Position numbers and translations under genes: made by a program. The notes under the pieces were generated by a model. The model did no database searches and was not told where the DNA came from. It saw nothing but the letters and a program-made list of their open reading frames with translations. 64,000 nucleotides of DNA from Marispirochaeta aestuarii (GTDB lineage Bacteria; Spirochaetota; Spirochaetia; JC444; Marispirochaetaceae). Positions within the stretch are counted from its first letter, which is position 1. Every line of letters starts with the position of its first letter. Below, one piece after another: positions 41,000-49,775 of this stretch. The stretch is taken from contig NZ_MWQY01000004.1 in the NCBI RefSeq assembly GCF_002087085.1, positions 62,001-126,000 on the forward strand, written 5' to 3'.

Positions 41000-42804
41000 G
41001 CCGATTCCTCCTCTTCAAGGCGCTGGAGATTCGCGATCTCCGCGTAGAAGCCCTCCCTGGCGATCAGCTCTTCGTGGGTTCCGGCCTGTACAATGGCCCC
41101 CTCTTCGAGAACAATAATGTGGTCCGCAAATTTCAGGGTCGACACCCGGTGGGATATGAGAATATTGGTCTTTCCCCTGCGGAGGTCGATGAAGCCCTCC
41201 AGGATGCTCTCCTCGGTGGAGGTATCCACCGAGGCCAGGGCATCGTCGAAGACAAGGATCTCAGGCTTCGTGAGCAGGGCCCGGGATATGGCAATGCGCT
41301 GTTTCTGACCTCCCGAGAGGGTTATTCCCCGCTCCCCGACCTCGGTCTCGTAGCCATGAGGAAAAAGTCGTATATCCCGGCTGATGGTGGAGGCCTCCGC
41401 CGCCGCTTCCACGGCTTCCCGGGGGGCATCGTCAACACCGAAGGCTATATTGTCGCTCAGGGTGCTTGAAAACAGAAAAGTCTCCTGGGGAACGATACCG
41501 AAGGAACTCCTCAGACTGGAGAGTTCATACTCCCTGACGTCCCTGCCCGAGATAAACACCGTTCCCGGAGGCGTATCCAGAAGCCTGGGGAGCAGCCGTA
41601 TAAGGGTGCTTTTCCCGGATCCCGTGCGGCCCAGAATACCCAGGGTCTGTCCCGGACGGACCGTAAAGGAGACATTCCGCAGGGCGGGAACGCGGGAACC
41701 GGGATAGGTGAAACTCAGGTCCCGTACCTCGATTGGACCGGCCTGGGGACAGCAGACGCCCTCCTCCGGGGAACGGATCTCCGGCTCTTCCCGGAGAATC
41801 GCGTTGATCCGGGCCAGGGACGCCCCTCCACGCTCCAGCATATTGACGGTAAATCCCATCCCCAGCATGGGCCAGATCAGCATTGCAAGATAACTCATGG
41901 CGGCTACAAAATCACCGGGACTCATGCCCCCCTCAAGAACCGACATCCCCCCGAAACGCAGCAGCAGGAGGGTTACAATGCCGCCGAGAAAGTGAATCAT
42001 CGGAAAGGCAAAACCCCACAGGCGTACCAGGGCCAGGTTCCGGTGCTTGTAGTCTTCGTTCTTGCCGGAGAATACCTTGAGATTGGAATCCTCCCGGACA
42101 AAGGCCTTCAGAACGAGGATTCCGCTCAAAGCCTCCTGCACGTGACTGCTCAACGAGGCATAGCCCTCCTGAACGGCCTTGAAAAGACGCCCCAGAAAAC
42201 GCCCAATCCCCAGTACCTGCAGGGTAATCAGCGGAAAGGGGGCAAGCACGATCAGGGCAAGCTGGGGAAACTGGAAAACAATAATCGCGATAATGAACAG
42301 GGTCATGAAAAGACCGTCGAAGAGGGCCACGAATCCCATTCCCGAGGCCATGCGTACATGGTGCATGTCGCCGGTTGCCCTGGCCATAAGATCGCCGGTG
42401 GAGATTCGTCCGTAGAAGGATGGGGAAAGGGTCAGCAGATGCCCGAACAGTCGGGCTCGAAGTCTCTTTTCGATTTTCCGGGAGGCCCCGTGAATATAGT
42501 AGCGCCATCCGAAGCGTCCCACCGCCACCAGAAAAGCAATACCAACCATGAAAAGAACCTTCATACCCACCAGGGAGAGGTCCACATTCCCGGCGGATAT
42601 ATGGTCGATCACCGATCGGATAAGCTGGGGAAGATAGAGCTGCCCCGCGTCTGTGATAAATAAAAAGAGAAAGCCCATGGCATAGCGTCCGGCATAGGTT
42701 TTGTAATAGGGAAGCAGGGTACGAAATTCCTTCAGCATCGCGTGTTGTATCCTCAAATCGGTCGTATCGAGCGCCATCGGCAGGGCGATTTTCTTTATGG
42801 GCAC
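40996..42804 (-). CDS. ABC exporter half-transporter, degenerate-site subunit
   Basis: 602 residues, TMD plus ATPase. Walker A GRTGSGKSTL, canonical signature LSGGQKQRIA, but Walker B reads ILVFDDALASVD, with Asp in place of the catalytic Glu. This marks it as the degenerate partner in a heterodimeric exporter (TM287/288, LmrCD, BmrCD type), which extrudes drugs or lipids. The start is uncertain: GTG at 42804 sits 5 nt after a good -10; ATG at 42738 (MLKEFRTLLPYYK) would give a typical N-terminus with GAGG 12 nt upstream. Confidence 0.92.
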   Translation of the reverse strand: MPIKKIALPMALDTTDLRIQHAMLKEFRTLLPYYKTYAGRYAMGFLFLFITDAGQLYLPQLIRSVIDHISAGNVDLSLVGMKVLFMVGIAFLVAVGRFGWRYYIHGASRKIEKRLRARLFGHLLTLSPSFYGRISTGDLMARATGDMHHVRMASGMGFVALFDGLFMTLFIIAIIVFQFPQLALIVLAPFPLITLQVLGIGRFLGRLFKAVQEGYASLSSHVQEALSGILVLKAFVREDSNLKVFSGKNEDYKHRNLALVRLWGFAFPMIHFLGGIVTLLLLRFGGMSVLEGGMSPGDFVAAMSYLAMLIWPMLGMGFTVNMLERGGASLARINAILREEPEIRSPEEGVCCPQAGPIEVRDLSFTYPGSRVPALRNVSFTVRPGQTLGILGRTGSGKSTLIRLLPRLLDTPPGTVFISGRDVREYELSSLRSSFGIVPQETFLFSSTLSDNIAFGVDDAPREAVEAAAEASTISRDIRLFPHGYETEVGERGITLSGGQKQRIAISRALLTKPEILVFDDALASVDTSTEESILEGFIDLRRGKTNILISHRVSTLKFADHIIVLEEGAIVQAGTHEELIAREGFYAEIANLQRLEEEESA

Positions 42805-42809
42805 CTTTA

Positions 42810-42838
42810 AATGTAGCCAATGCGCCCCGTCCCGTCAA
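42810..42838 (-). promoter_or_regulatory. Promoter of the ABC exporter-lplA operon
   Basis: Reading leftward: TTGACG (42838-42833), 17-bp spacer, TACATT (42815-42810). If the GTG at 42804 is the start codon, this transcript is leaderless. Confidence 0.65.
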
Positions 42839-42907
42839 TTTACCGGGAATCATTTACCGGCCCCTTGACGAAAAATGTAAAACGGTTCAGGATTCGCCAT
42901 AAATACC

Positions 42908-42921
42908 GTGAAATATTTCAC
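42908..42921. promoter_or_regulatory. Rex operator
   Basis: Perfect palindrome GTGAAATATTTCAC, which matches the TTGTGAA-N4-TTCACAA Rex consensus except at the outermost positions. It lies 17 bp before the rex start codon, next to a -10-like ATAAAT, so it should block rex transcription when NADH is low. Confidence 0.75.
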
Positions 42922-42938
42922 AGGTCAAGGGGGCTTTA

Positions 42939-43580
42939 ATGAAAAGGACCCTCCCGCTTCCCAGCCTGGAACGCTTGTGCGGGATCTACGGACTGCTGGA
43001 CAGTCTGCCGGAGACACTGGGCAACCGGGTTTCCTCCAGGGAACTTGGCCGCGCCATCGGCCAGACAGCGGAAACCGTACGCAAGGATATTGCCCACATG
43101 AAGGCGGATATTGTTTCGGCGGGAGGATACGATCCGGCGGAACTCAAAGGGGCGATCGCTTCCTACCTGGGTCTTCAGGAGCCCCGCAGGGCCTGTATTG
43201 CAGGACTCGGCAGGCTGGGGCAGGCGATTCTGCGCTATCCGGGATTTCAGGACGCCGGAATCGAGATATGTGCCGGTTTCGACAGTGACACGAACAAGCT
43301 GGAACTCCTTGCCTCGCCGGTGCCCCTGCTGCCCTCGTACCGGATTACCGAGTATGTTCAGAAAGAGAAGATCAGCCTGGGTATCATCGCCGTTCCTCCC
43401 GATCAGGCCCAGATTACAGCTGACCGCCTGACCGCAGGGGGCGTCCGGGGAATAGTAAATTTTACCGTTCCCGTTTCGGTACCTGAGACTGTGAACATGC
43501 GTCATGTTTCCGTTCTTGACGAATTACGTATTCTGGCCGCCCTGGCGGACGGCGCGGATCAAAACATACAGGAGAAATGA
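42939..43580 (+). CDS. rex: Redox-sensing transcriptional repressor Rex
   Basis: 213 residues: N-terminal winged helix (SSRELGRAIGQTAETVRKDIAH), Rossmann NAD(H)-binding domain with GLGRLGQAIL, and a C-terminal domain-swapping helix. Rex binds DNA when NADH is low and releases it when NADH rises, derepressing fermentative genes such as hydrogenases. AAGGGGG precedes the ATG, and a Rex palindrome is just upstream. serA follows after 1 bp, so the two share a transcript. Confidence 0.95.
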   Translation: MKRTLPLPSLERLCGIYGLLDSLPETLGNRVSSRELGRAIGQTAETVRKDIAHMKADIVSAGGYDPAELKGAIASYLGLQEPRRACIAGLGRLGQAILRYPGFQDAGIEICAGFDSDTNKLELLASPVPLLPSYRITEYVQKEKISLGIIAVPPDQAQITADRLTAGGVRGIVNFTVPVSVPETVNMRHVSVLDELRILAALADGADQNIQEK

Positions 43581-43581
43581 T

Positions 43582-44754
43582 ATGCACAAGATTCTGACCC
43601 TCAACAAGATTGCTTCCAAAGGTCTGGACCTCTTTTCCAGGGACCTCTACGAGGTAGCTTCCGAGATAGGCCACCCGGACGCGATCATCGTCCGAAGCCA
43701 GGACATGCACTCCTTCGAGATCCCGGAAACCGTAAAGGCCATCGCCCGGGCCGGTGCCGGGACCAATAATATTCCCGTGGATACCTGTTCTCAGCGGGGA
43801 ATTGTGGTCTTCAACACCCCGGGGGCTAATGCGAATTCCGTCAAGGAGCTCACCCTCACCGGGATGTTCCTCGCCTCCCGTAAAATATTCCGGGGCATGG
43901 AATGGGTAAAGAGCCTTGTCGGAAGAGGAGACGAGATTCCCGCCCTGGTGGAAAAAGGGAAGAAGGAGTTCACCGGCAACGAAATCCGCGGCAAGAAGCT
44001 GGGGGTAATCGGGCTGGGGGCCATAGGCGTTGACGTGGCCAACGATGCCGAACGCCTGGGGATGATCGTCAGCGGCTATGACCCCTTCATTTCGGTGGAA
44101 GCAGCCTGGGGACTCTCTCCCAGCATTAAAAAAGCTGAAACCCTGGAAGCCCTGATCTCCGAATCCGATTATATCAGCGTCCACATACCCCTGAACGATC
44201 AGACCAGGGGAATCCTTAACCGGGAGCGCTTTTCCAGGATGAAGAGAGGTGTGAAGGTGCTGAACTTCTCCCGGGGAGGACTGGTGAACAACACCGACAT
44301 GCTGGAGGCGATTCAAGCCGGTATTGTGGACCGCTACGTTACCGATTTTCCCGACGACAGCCTTCTCAGGGAGGAAAACGTAATCGCCATTCCCCACCTG
44401 GGAGCTTCCACACCGGAGGCGGAGGAAAACTGTGCCGTAATGGCTGCCCGACAGCTGATCACCTTCCTGGAAACCGGGAACATATTGAACTCCGTCAACT
44501 TTCCCGACTGCTCCATGCCCCTGACGACGGGTACCCGGATCATCATCGGCAACAGAAACATCCCCAACATGGTCGGACAGATTACCACCATTCTTGCCGA
44601 GGAGTCCATGAATATTTCGGAAATGATAAACCGTCACAAGGACGGCTACGCCTACAACATCATCGACGTCGAATCCCCGGGGACGGATGCCCTCCTGACA
44701 AAACTTAAGGGAATCGAAGGGGTCGTTATGGCCAGGATTATCGATAAAAAGTAA
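43582..44754 (+). CDS. serA: D-3-phosphoglycerate dehydrogenase
   Basis: First step of serine synthesis, NAD-linked oxidation of 3-phosphoglycerate. 390 residues from the ATG at 43582 (AGGAGA upstream); an in-frame extension to 43504 lies inside rex. Catalytic-domain features: ARAGAGTNNIPVD, Rossmann GVIGLGAIGVDVAN, NFSRGGLV and HLGASTPEAEEN (catalytic His). The C-terminus is an ACT domain (about 320-390, NIPNMVGQITTIL), so serine feedback is possible. Being behind rex, it would be under NADH/NAD control, unusual for a serine gene. Confidence 0.95.
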   Translation: MHKILTLNKIASKGLDLFSRDLYEVASEIGHPDAIIVRSQDMHSFEIPETVKAIARAGAGTNNIPVDTCSQRGIVVFNTPGANANSVKELTLTGMFLASRKIFRGMEWVKSLVGRGDEIPALVEKGKKEFTGNEIRGKKLGVIGLGAIGVDVANDAERLGMIVSGYDPFISVEAAWGLSPSIKKAETLEALISESDYISVHIPLNDQTRGILNRERFSRMKRGVKVLNFSRGGLVNNTDMLEAIQAGIVDRYVTDFPDDSLLREENVIAIPHLGASTPEAEENCAVMAARQLITFLETGNILNSVNFPDCSMPLTTGTRIIIGNRNIPNMVGQITTILAEESMNISEMINRHKDGYAYNIIDVESPGTDALLTKLKGIEGVVMARIIDKK

Positions 44755-44762
44755 AAGTCCGC

Positions 44763-44792
44763 TTGACCGTAACAGTCGGGTCCGCCTATGCT
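44763..44792 (+). promoter_or_regulatory. Promoter of the hybrid kinase gene
   Basis: TTGACC (44763-44768), 18-bp spacer, TATGCT (44787-44792). The transcript would start about 5 nt before the ATG at 44805, giving a near-leaderless message. Confidence 0.5.
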
Positions 44793-44804
44793 GAGAACCG
44801 AAGA

Positions 44805-46757
44805 ATGGAAACACAGGGCCCGACGTATCGGAAAAAACAGGAAACCACCGGATCCGGGGCCGCTTCAAAAGAACGGCCCTCCAGTCCCTTTCCGGGTATC
44901 TCCTTTGATCTGGAACTGGACGCGGACGGTACCGCCCGGGTGCTTGATGTCGGTCCGCTGCCGGACCTCATCACCCGGATGTCTCCGGACCCTGTGGCAG
45001 CGTTAGGCTCTCTGCTGGGGGAACACTGGAACCGGCTGATCCGCCTGGCGAAGGACACGGCAGCAACAGGTATTCCGGGGGTGGTCGACATTCCCCTGGA
45101 TGTGTCCCGGGAAAATAAAGAGGAACCCCGCTGGTTTATGCTTTCCACCTCCCCGGACCTGTCACACCCCGGAAGCGGGAAGATCCACGCACTCCTGCTG
45201 GACATTCACCAGGAACATGCGGCCTCGGAAGACCTGGTAAGGGCCAAAGAGGCGGCGGAACAGGCAAACCGGACCAAGACGGAATTTCTTGCCAATATCA
45301 GCCACGAACTCAGGACGCCCCTGAACGGTATCATCGGCATGACAGACCTGCTGCTGGAAACCGAACTGAGCAGCGAACAGGCCGAGTTTGCCCGTACGGT
45401 AAAGATTTCCAGCGATTCCCTGGTGGCCATAATCAGCGATATCCTTGACCTCTCCAGGATTGAAGCGGGAAAGCTGATCACCATCGACAAATCCTCCGTC
45501 AACCTCTACAGCCTGGTCCGCAGTGTCTGTGAAACCCTGCTCCCCGCGGCGGAGAGTGCCGGGCTGGACCTGCTTTTTTATTATGATCCGGGACTCCCTC
45601 TGGAATTTCTCGCCGACAATGCCCGGCTGAAACAGATTCTGTACAACCTTGTGGGCAATGCCGTCAAGTTCACCCCCGAGGGATACATCATGGTAAAAGT
45701 CGAAGCAGGAGACTCCAGACATCCTCAGAGGGGAATCCGATTCAGTGTTATGGATACCGGGATAGGAATACCCGAGGACAAGCATGAGCTGATTTTCGAA
45801 AAATTCAGTCAGGTCGACGCCTCCATAACCAGACGTTACGGCGGTGCGGGTCTCGGACTGCCCATAAGCCGCTCCCTCATCGAGGTTATGGGAGGGACCC
45901 TGAAGCTTGAAAGCCGGGAGGGAGAAGGATCCAGATTTACATTCACCCTTCCCCTGGACAGTGCACCGGGGAGCGCCCTGTTCGGGGAGCTTCTTGATCT
46001 GAAACAGGCGAGGATCGCTCTACTCTGCAAAAACCGAAGAACGGAGGAGCTCTACGCATCCTATTTCCGTGCATGGAAAGGCAGCCCCGTTATCTTGAAC
46101 AAGAATGAATTATCCCGGGAAAAATGGACCCTTCTGCTCACCGATTTGGCTGCGGAGGAGCTTGAAGCCCTCATGCCGGGTCTGTCGGAGGTGGAAATGC
46201 TGATAATCATCTCCGACATTCGAAGTATCCATACCTACGGAAAAATCGGCCTGAAAAACAGCATTATAACAAATCCGCCTTTCGACCTGCTGAGGATCGT
46301 GGAGTCCCTGACAGGGAATAAAGCATGCGAGACCTTCCTGAGCTCCAGGGTTCCCGACAGCCCCCCGACCTTCCGCAGGATACTGATCGCCGAGGACAAC
46401 GAGATCAACCAGGACGTACTGTCAAAGATCTTTGAGCGTTTTGGATGCAGTGTAACCCTGGCCAATGACGGAGACCAGGCCCACCGGATCTGGAGCAGGA
46501 GTACCTTTGATGCGATTTTTATGGACTGCCAGATGCCCGGAGTGGACGGACTCGAGGCCACCCTCCGGATTCGTTCGGAAGAACCAGAGGATCAGCACGT
46601 TCCAATAATAGCCCTCACCGGCCATGCCATGCCGGGTGACCGGGAACGTTTTTTATCCGTCGGAATGGACGATTACCTCAGCAAGCCGGTGAGCGCCGCA
46701 GACCTGAAAGAGGCGCTGGAACGCTGGACACGGCAGGCGGCGGAGAAAACTTCCTAG
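44805..46757 (+). CDS. Cytoplasmic hybrid sensor histidine kinase
   Basis: About 650 residues from the ATG at 44805; a TTG at 44763 is possible but coincides with a -35 element. Order: a PAS-like sensor region (about 30-140), HisKA with FLANISHELRTPLNG (His167), HATPase with N box NLVGNAVKF and G box DTGIGIPE, a degenerate receiver-like segment (about 390-505, no acidic pocket seen), and a true C-terminal receiver (AIFMDCQMPGVDG). The build is that of BarA-like hybrids without membrane segments. Its downstream partner is not in the window. The signal is unknown. Confidence 0.92.
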   Translation: METQGPTYRKKQETTGSGAASKERPSSPFPGISFDLELDADGTARVLDVGPLPDLITRMSPDPVAALGSLLGEHWNRLIRLAKDTAATGIPGVVDIPLDVSRENKEEPRWFMLSTSPDLSHPGSGKIHALLLDIHQEHAASEDLVRAKEAAEQANRTKTEFLANISHELRTPLNGIIGMTDLLLETELSSEQAEFARTVKISSDSLVAIISDILDLSRIEAGKLITIDKSSVNLYSLVRSVCETLLPAAESAGLDLLFYYDPGLPLEFLADNARLKQILYNLVGNAVKFTPEGYIMVKVEAGDSRHPQRGIRFSVMDTGIGIPEDKHELIFEKFSQVDASITRRYGGAGLGLPISRSLIEVMGGTLKLESREGEGSRFTFTLPLDSAPGSALFGELLDLKQARIALLCKNRRTEELYASYFRAWKGSPVILNKNELSREKWTLLLTDLAAEELEALMPGLSEVEMLIIISDIRSIHTYGKIGLKNSIITNPPFDLLRIVESLTGNKACETFLSSRVPDSPPTFRRILIAEDNEINQDVLSKIFERFGCSVTLANDGDQAHRIWSRSTFDAIFMDCQMPGVDGLEATLRIRSEEPEDQHVPIIALTGHAMPGDRERFLSVGMDDYLSKPVSAADLKEALERWTRQAAEKTS

Positions 46758-46786
46758 AGCTTACCGGAGACCGATCCCCCACCCGC

Positions 46787-46815
46787 TTGCCCCCCCGTCC
46801 CTTCCGTGGTAGCAT
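46787..46815 (+). promoter_or_regulatory. Possible promoter of the immunophilin gene
   Basis: TTGCCC (46787-46792), 17-bp spacer, TAGCAT (46810-46815), ending 8 nt before the ATG at 46824. No ribosome site is visible. Modest match, listed because the geometry repeats at other genes. Confidence 0.35.
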
Positions 46816-46823
46816 TGCGTTCT

Positions 46824-47885
46824 ATGACACATAACACAGGAAATCTTTTCGCCCCCGCAAGGCGCGGTCTGCTGCGGACCCCCGGGGGCATAATTATCAG
46901 CCTGTTATTAGGAGTATTTTTCATGACCAGCTGCAATGCTCAGCCGGAGTTCAGCGACGGACTCTACGCCGCGATTAACACGGAGAAGGGAACCATCTAC
47001 CTTGAACTCGAATACCGGAAAGCCCCTCTGACGGTGTCCAATTTTGTGGGTCTTGCCGAAGGAAGTATCGACCATGATGAAGGAGACGGCCCTTTTTATG
47101 ACGGACTGAACTTTCACCGGGTGGTGGATGACTTCGTTATACAGGGAGGCTGTCCTCAGGGAAACGGAACCGGAGGTCCCGGGTACAGTTTTCCCGATGA
47201 ATTTCACCCCGAGCTGCGCCACGACGGACCGGGAATCCTCTCCATGGCCAACAGCGGCGCCAATACCAACGGAAGCCAGTTTTTCATTACCCACCGGGAA
47301 ACTCCGCACCTGGACGACCGACATTCGGTATTCGGCCGCGTAGTCGAAGGAATGGATGTGGTCAACAAGATAGAGGCGGGAGACCGGATCAATTCCGTGG
47401 AGATACTGCGCGTAGGTTCCGAGGCGGAAGCCTTTACCGTAAACCAGGACGGTTTCGATGAGCTGATCCAGAAAATCCGGAAGGAGACAGCGGAGAAAAA
47501 GGCAGCGGCACAACAGGGACTTTTAAAGCAGATAACCGACAAATGGCCCGGCCTGTCTTCAACAGAATCCGGGGTATACTACGAAATCCTGCAGTCCGGC
47601 TCGGGTCAGACTGCGGACGCAAAACGTCCCGTTACCGTACATTACAAGCTCAGCCTTTTGAACGGCAGCGTCATACAGTCCAGCTTCGGAGGAGACCCGG
47701 TGGAATTCTCCCTGGACAAGGTAATCCCCGGATGGCGGGAAGGAATCCTTGCCGGAGACGGCATGAAGGCCGGAGAAAAGAGACGCCTGGTAATCCCTCC
47801 CCACCTGGGATACGGAGAACAGGGGTATCCGGGAGTCATACCTCCCAACTCCTTTCTGGTTTTTGTTGTCGAATTGTTGAAATAA
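46824..47885 (+). CDS. Cyclophilin-FKBP dual-family immunophilin, lipoprotein
   Basis: 353 residues. A signal sequence with lipobox-like FMTSC (Cys37) places it in the periplasm on a lipid anchor. The N-terminal half is a cyclophilin (about 42-200: FHRVVDDFVIQGG with catalytic Arg, SGANTNGSQFFIT). A linker rich in Lys and Ala follows, then an FKBP domain (about 265-353: VTVHYKLSLLNG, GWREGILAGDGMKAGEKRRLVIPP written in parts). Both are peptidyl-prolyl isomerases that fold exported proteins. This CFBP arrangement is known from Treponema. GTG at 46806 is an alternative start. Confidence 0.93.
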   Translation: MTHNTGNLFAPARRGLLRTPGGIIISLLLGVFFMTSCNAQPEFSDGLYAAINTEKGTIYLELEYRKAPLTVSNFVGLAEGSIDHDEGDGPFYDGLNFHRVVDDFVIQGGCPQGNGTGGPGYSFPDEFHPELRHDGPGILSMANSGANTNGSQFFITHRETPHLDDRHSVFGRVVEGMDVVNKIEAGDRINSVEILRVGSEAEAFTVNQDGFDELIQKIRKETAEKKAAAQQGLLKQITDKWPGLSSTESGVYYEILQSGSGQTADAKRPVTVHYKLSLLNGSVIQSSFGGDPVEFSLDKVIPGWREGILAGDGMKAGEKRRLVIPPHLGYGEQGYPGVIPPNSFLVFVVELLK

Positions 47886-47933
47886 CAGTACCGGCATGAG
47901 TATTTTGAGTCAAATACATACGCGAGGTGATAC

Positions 47934-48389
47934 ATGAGACGCAATCTTCTGATTCTTCTTGTGCTGCTGATCTTTGCCCTCCCCGCCGCCGCCAGCGATA
48001 TCGGCGCGGGCATCATTATTGGTGAACCCACGGGACTGAGCTTTTCCCTGAACAACCAGTTCGTTCTGGGGGCCGCCTGGTCCTTCCGGGAGTATGTGCA
48101 CCTCCACGGTGATTACATCTTCCTGCGAAACGGAATCGAGAAAATCGAAGAAGAGATTGCCAAGCCCTTCGGCTGGTATCTCGGCGGAGGAGCAAAGGTG
48201 AGAATCTTTACCCGGGACAAGGACACCGATGATTCCGCCGTCGGCCTGGGTCTCAGAATTCCGGTGGGAGTAACCTTTTATCCCGCCGAGAAGATCGAAC
48301 TGTTCCTCGAGCTGGCTCCCGGAATCGCCCTCTTTCCCGATACCGAAGGCGATCTCGACGGCGGTATCGGCATTCGGTACCACTTCTGA
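47934..48389 (+). CDS. Small outer-membrane beta-barrel protein, BAPKO_0422-like
   Basis: 151 residues with a signal peptide (RRNLLILLVLLIFALPAAAS). The mature part has alternating hydrophobic strands (IGAGIIIGEPTGLSFSL, GWYLGGGAKVRIF, IELFLELAPGIALF) and ends in the aromatic IRYHF, as expected for an eight-stranded barrel. The pattern recalls the BAPKO_0422/DUF3996 proteins of Borrelia. GAGGTGAT precedes the ATG. Its stop codon overlaps the presumed radA start (CTGA). Confidence 0.8.
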   Translation: MRRNLLILLVLLIFALPAAASDIGAGIIIGEPTGLSFSLNNQFVLGAAWSFREYVHLHGDYIFLRNGIEKIEEEIAKPFGWYLGGGAKVRIFTRDKDTDDSAVGLGLRIPVGVTFYPAEKIELFLELAPGIALFPDTEGDLDGGIGIRYHF

Positions 48390-49738
48390 AAAAAAACGCC
48401 GTCCGCTTCGTCTGCTCTTCCTGCGGGCATGCGGAAGCAAAGTGGCTCGGCCGCTGCCCCTCCTGCGGACAGTGGAACACCCTCACCGAGGAGAGTGTCT
48501 CTCCCCGGGAGGGGAAAAAGCCGCCTTCCCGACGTACAGCACATCAGGCCGAAACCCTCTCCCGGATACCCGAGGATGCCGTTAAACGGCTGGATACGGG
48601 CATCCCCGAACTGAACCAGGTCCTGGGGGGCGGCATGGTCCCCGGCAGTTCGGTACTCATCGGCGGTCAGCCTGGAATCGGAAAATCCACCCTGCTGCTA
48701 CAGGTATCCCGCAGCGTCCGCTGTTCCGGTACGGTACTGTACATCTCCGGGGAGGAATCCCCCCGGCAGATCGCCATGCGGGCCCGGCGCATCGGGGCTG
48801 CTTCGGACACGATAAAGGTCCTCTGCGAAACCGACGTTACCAGCCTGCTGCGGCACATGGAGGCCATACAGCCCGCCCTGGTGGTGGTGGATTCCATCCA
48901 GACCCTGATCTGCGAAGAGCTGGGGCCGGTACCGGGGACGGTGAACCAGATAAAGTACGGCAGTCACGAAGTCAGCGACTGGTGCCGGGAACACCAGGTG
49001 CCCCTCTTTCTGGTGGCCCACGTAACAAAGGAGGGCTCCATTGCCGGTCCCAAGGTGGTGGAGCACATGGTGGATGCGGTGCTCTATTTCGAGGAGGCCG
49101 AGGGCGGTATCCGGCTTCTCCGGGCCATGAAAAACCGCTTCGGACCGGTGAACGAGCTGGGGATCTTCTCCATGGAGGAGCGGGGTCTCATCGGCGTGGA
49201 CAATCCATCCTCCCTCTTTCTGCAGAACCGCGAAGGGGGACTTCCTCCGGGAGCTGCAATCGCTCCGGTTTACGAAGGCAGCCGGGTGCTTCTGGTGGAG
49301 ATCCAGGCTCTTACGGTTCCCGCAAAGAGCGGTATTTCCCGGACCTTCGCCGACCGCATAGACTCACGCAGGGTGTCGCGCATCGCGGCGGTCCTGGAAA
49401 AACACGTGGGTCTGCGCTTCAGCGACCAGGATCTCTACGTCAACGTTGCGGGAGGTATCCGTCTCGACGAGGTGGGAATCGATCTTCCCCTGGCGGTGGC
49501 CCTCTATTCCGCCCGAACCGGTCTGGCCGCTCCTGAGGGTACCGTATTCGCCGGAGAGGTCAGCCTTGCCGGGGAGGTCCGGCCGGTCCCTCAGGCGGAG
49601 ATGCGCAGCAGGGCCGCGGAGAAGCTCGGGTTTTCCGCCCGCATCGGTCCCGGAAGGGATGGCGGAGACGAAAAGGGGAAAAATCTCCGGGGCCTCAAGG
49701 ATACCCTGGCAGAGCTCTTTTCAGCAAAACAGAACTGA
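48386..49738 (+). CDS. radA: DNA repair protein RadA, apparently starting at CTG
   Basis: 450 residues in the only reading that includes the essential N-terminus. The zinc finger (Cys10, Cys13, Cys24, Cys27; FVCSSCG, GRCPSCGQW) is encoded upstream of the first in-frame ATG (48635), and the frame has no ATG, GTG or TTG before the finger. A CTG at 48386 gives LKKNAVRFVCSSCG, exactly aligned with the normal RadA start, and overlaps the previous stop as CTGA. Other motifs: Walker A GGQPGIGKST (Lys100), the RadA-specific KNRFG (MKNRFGPVNELG), and a Lon-like C-terminal domain. RadA promotes branch migration in recombination repair. Confidence 0.9.
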   Translation: MKKNAVRFVCSSCGHAEAKWLGRCPSCGQWNTLTEESVSPREGKKPPSRRTAHQAETLSRIPEDAVKRLDTGIPELNQVLGGGMVPGSSVLIGGQPGIGKSTLLLQVSRSVRCSGTVLYISGEESPRQIAMRARRIGAASDTIKVLCETDVTSLLRHMEAIQPALVVVDSIQTLICEELGPVPGTVNQIKYGSHEVSDWCREHQVPLFLVAHVTKEGSIAGPKVVEHMVDAVLYFEEAEGGIRLLRAMKNRFGPVNELGIFSMEERGLIGVDNPSSLFLQNREGGLPPGAAIAPVYEGSRVLLVEIQALTVPAKSGISRTFADRIDSRRVSRIAAVLEKHVGLRFSDQDLYVNVAGGIRLDEVGIDLPLAVALYSARTGLAAPEGTVFAGEVSLAGEVRPVPQAEMRSRAAEKLGFSARIGPGRDGGDEKGKNLRGLKDTLAELFSAKQN

Positions 49739-49775
49739 TCCTTCCGCCTGCGGGAAGATTGAGGAGGAGCCTTCC

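Noticed and set aside
43462-44868. Open frame of 468 codons on the minus strand, opposite serA
   Set aside because: Antisense shadow of serA; no motif, no ribosome site, and composition of a reversed coding strand.
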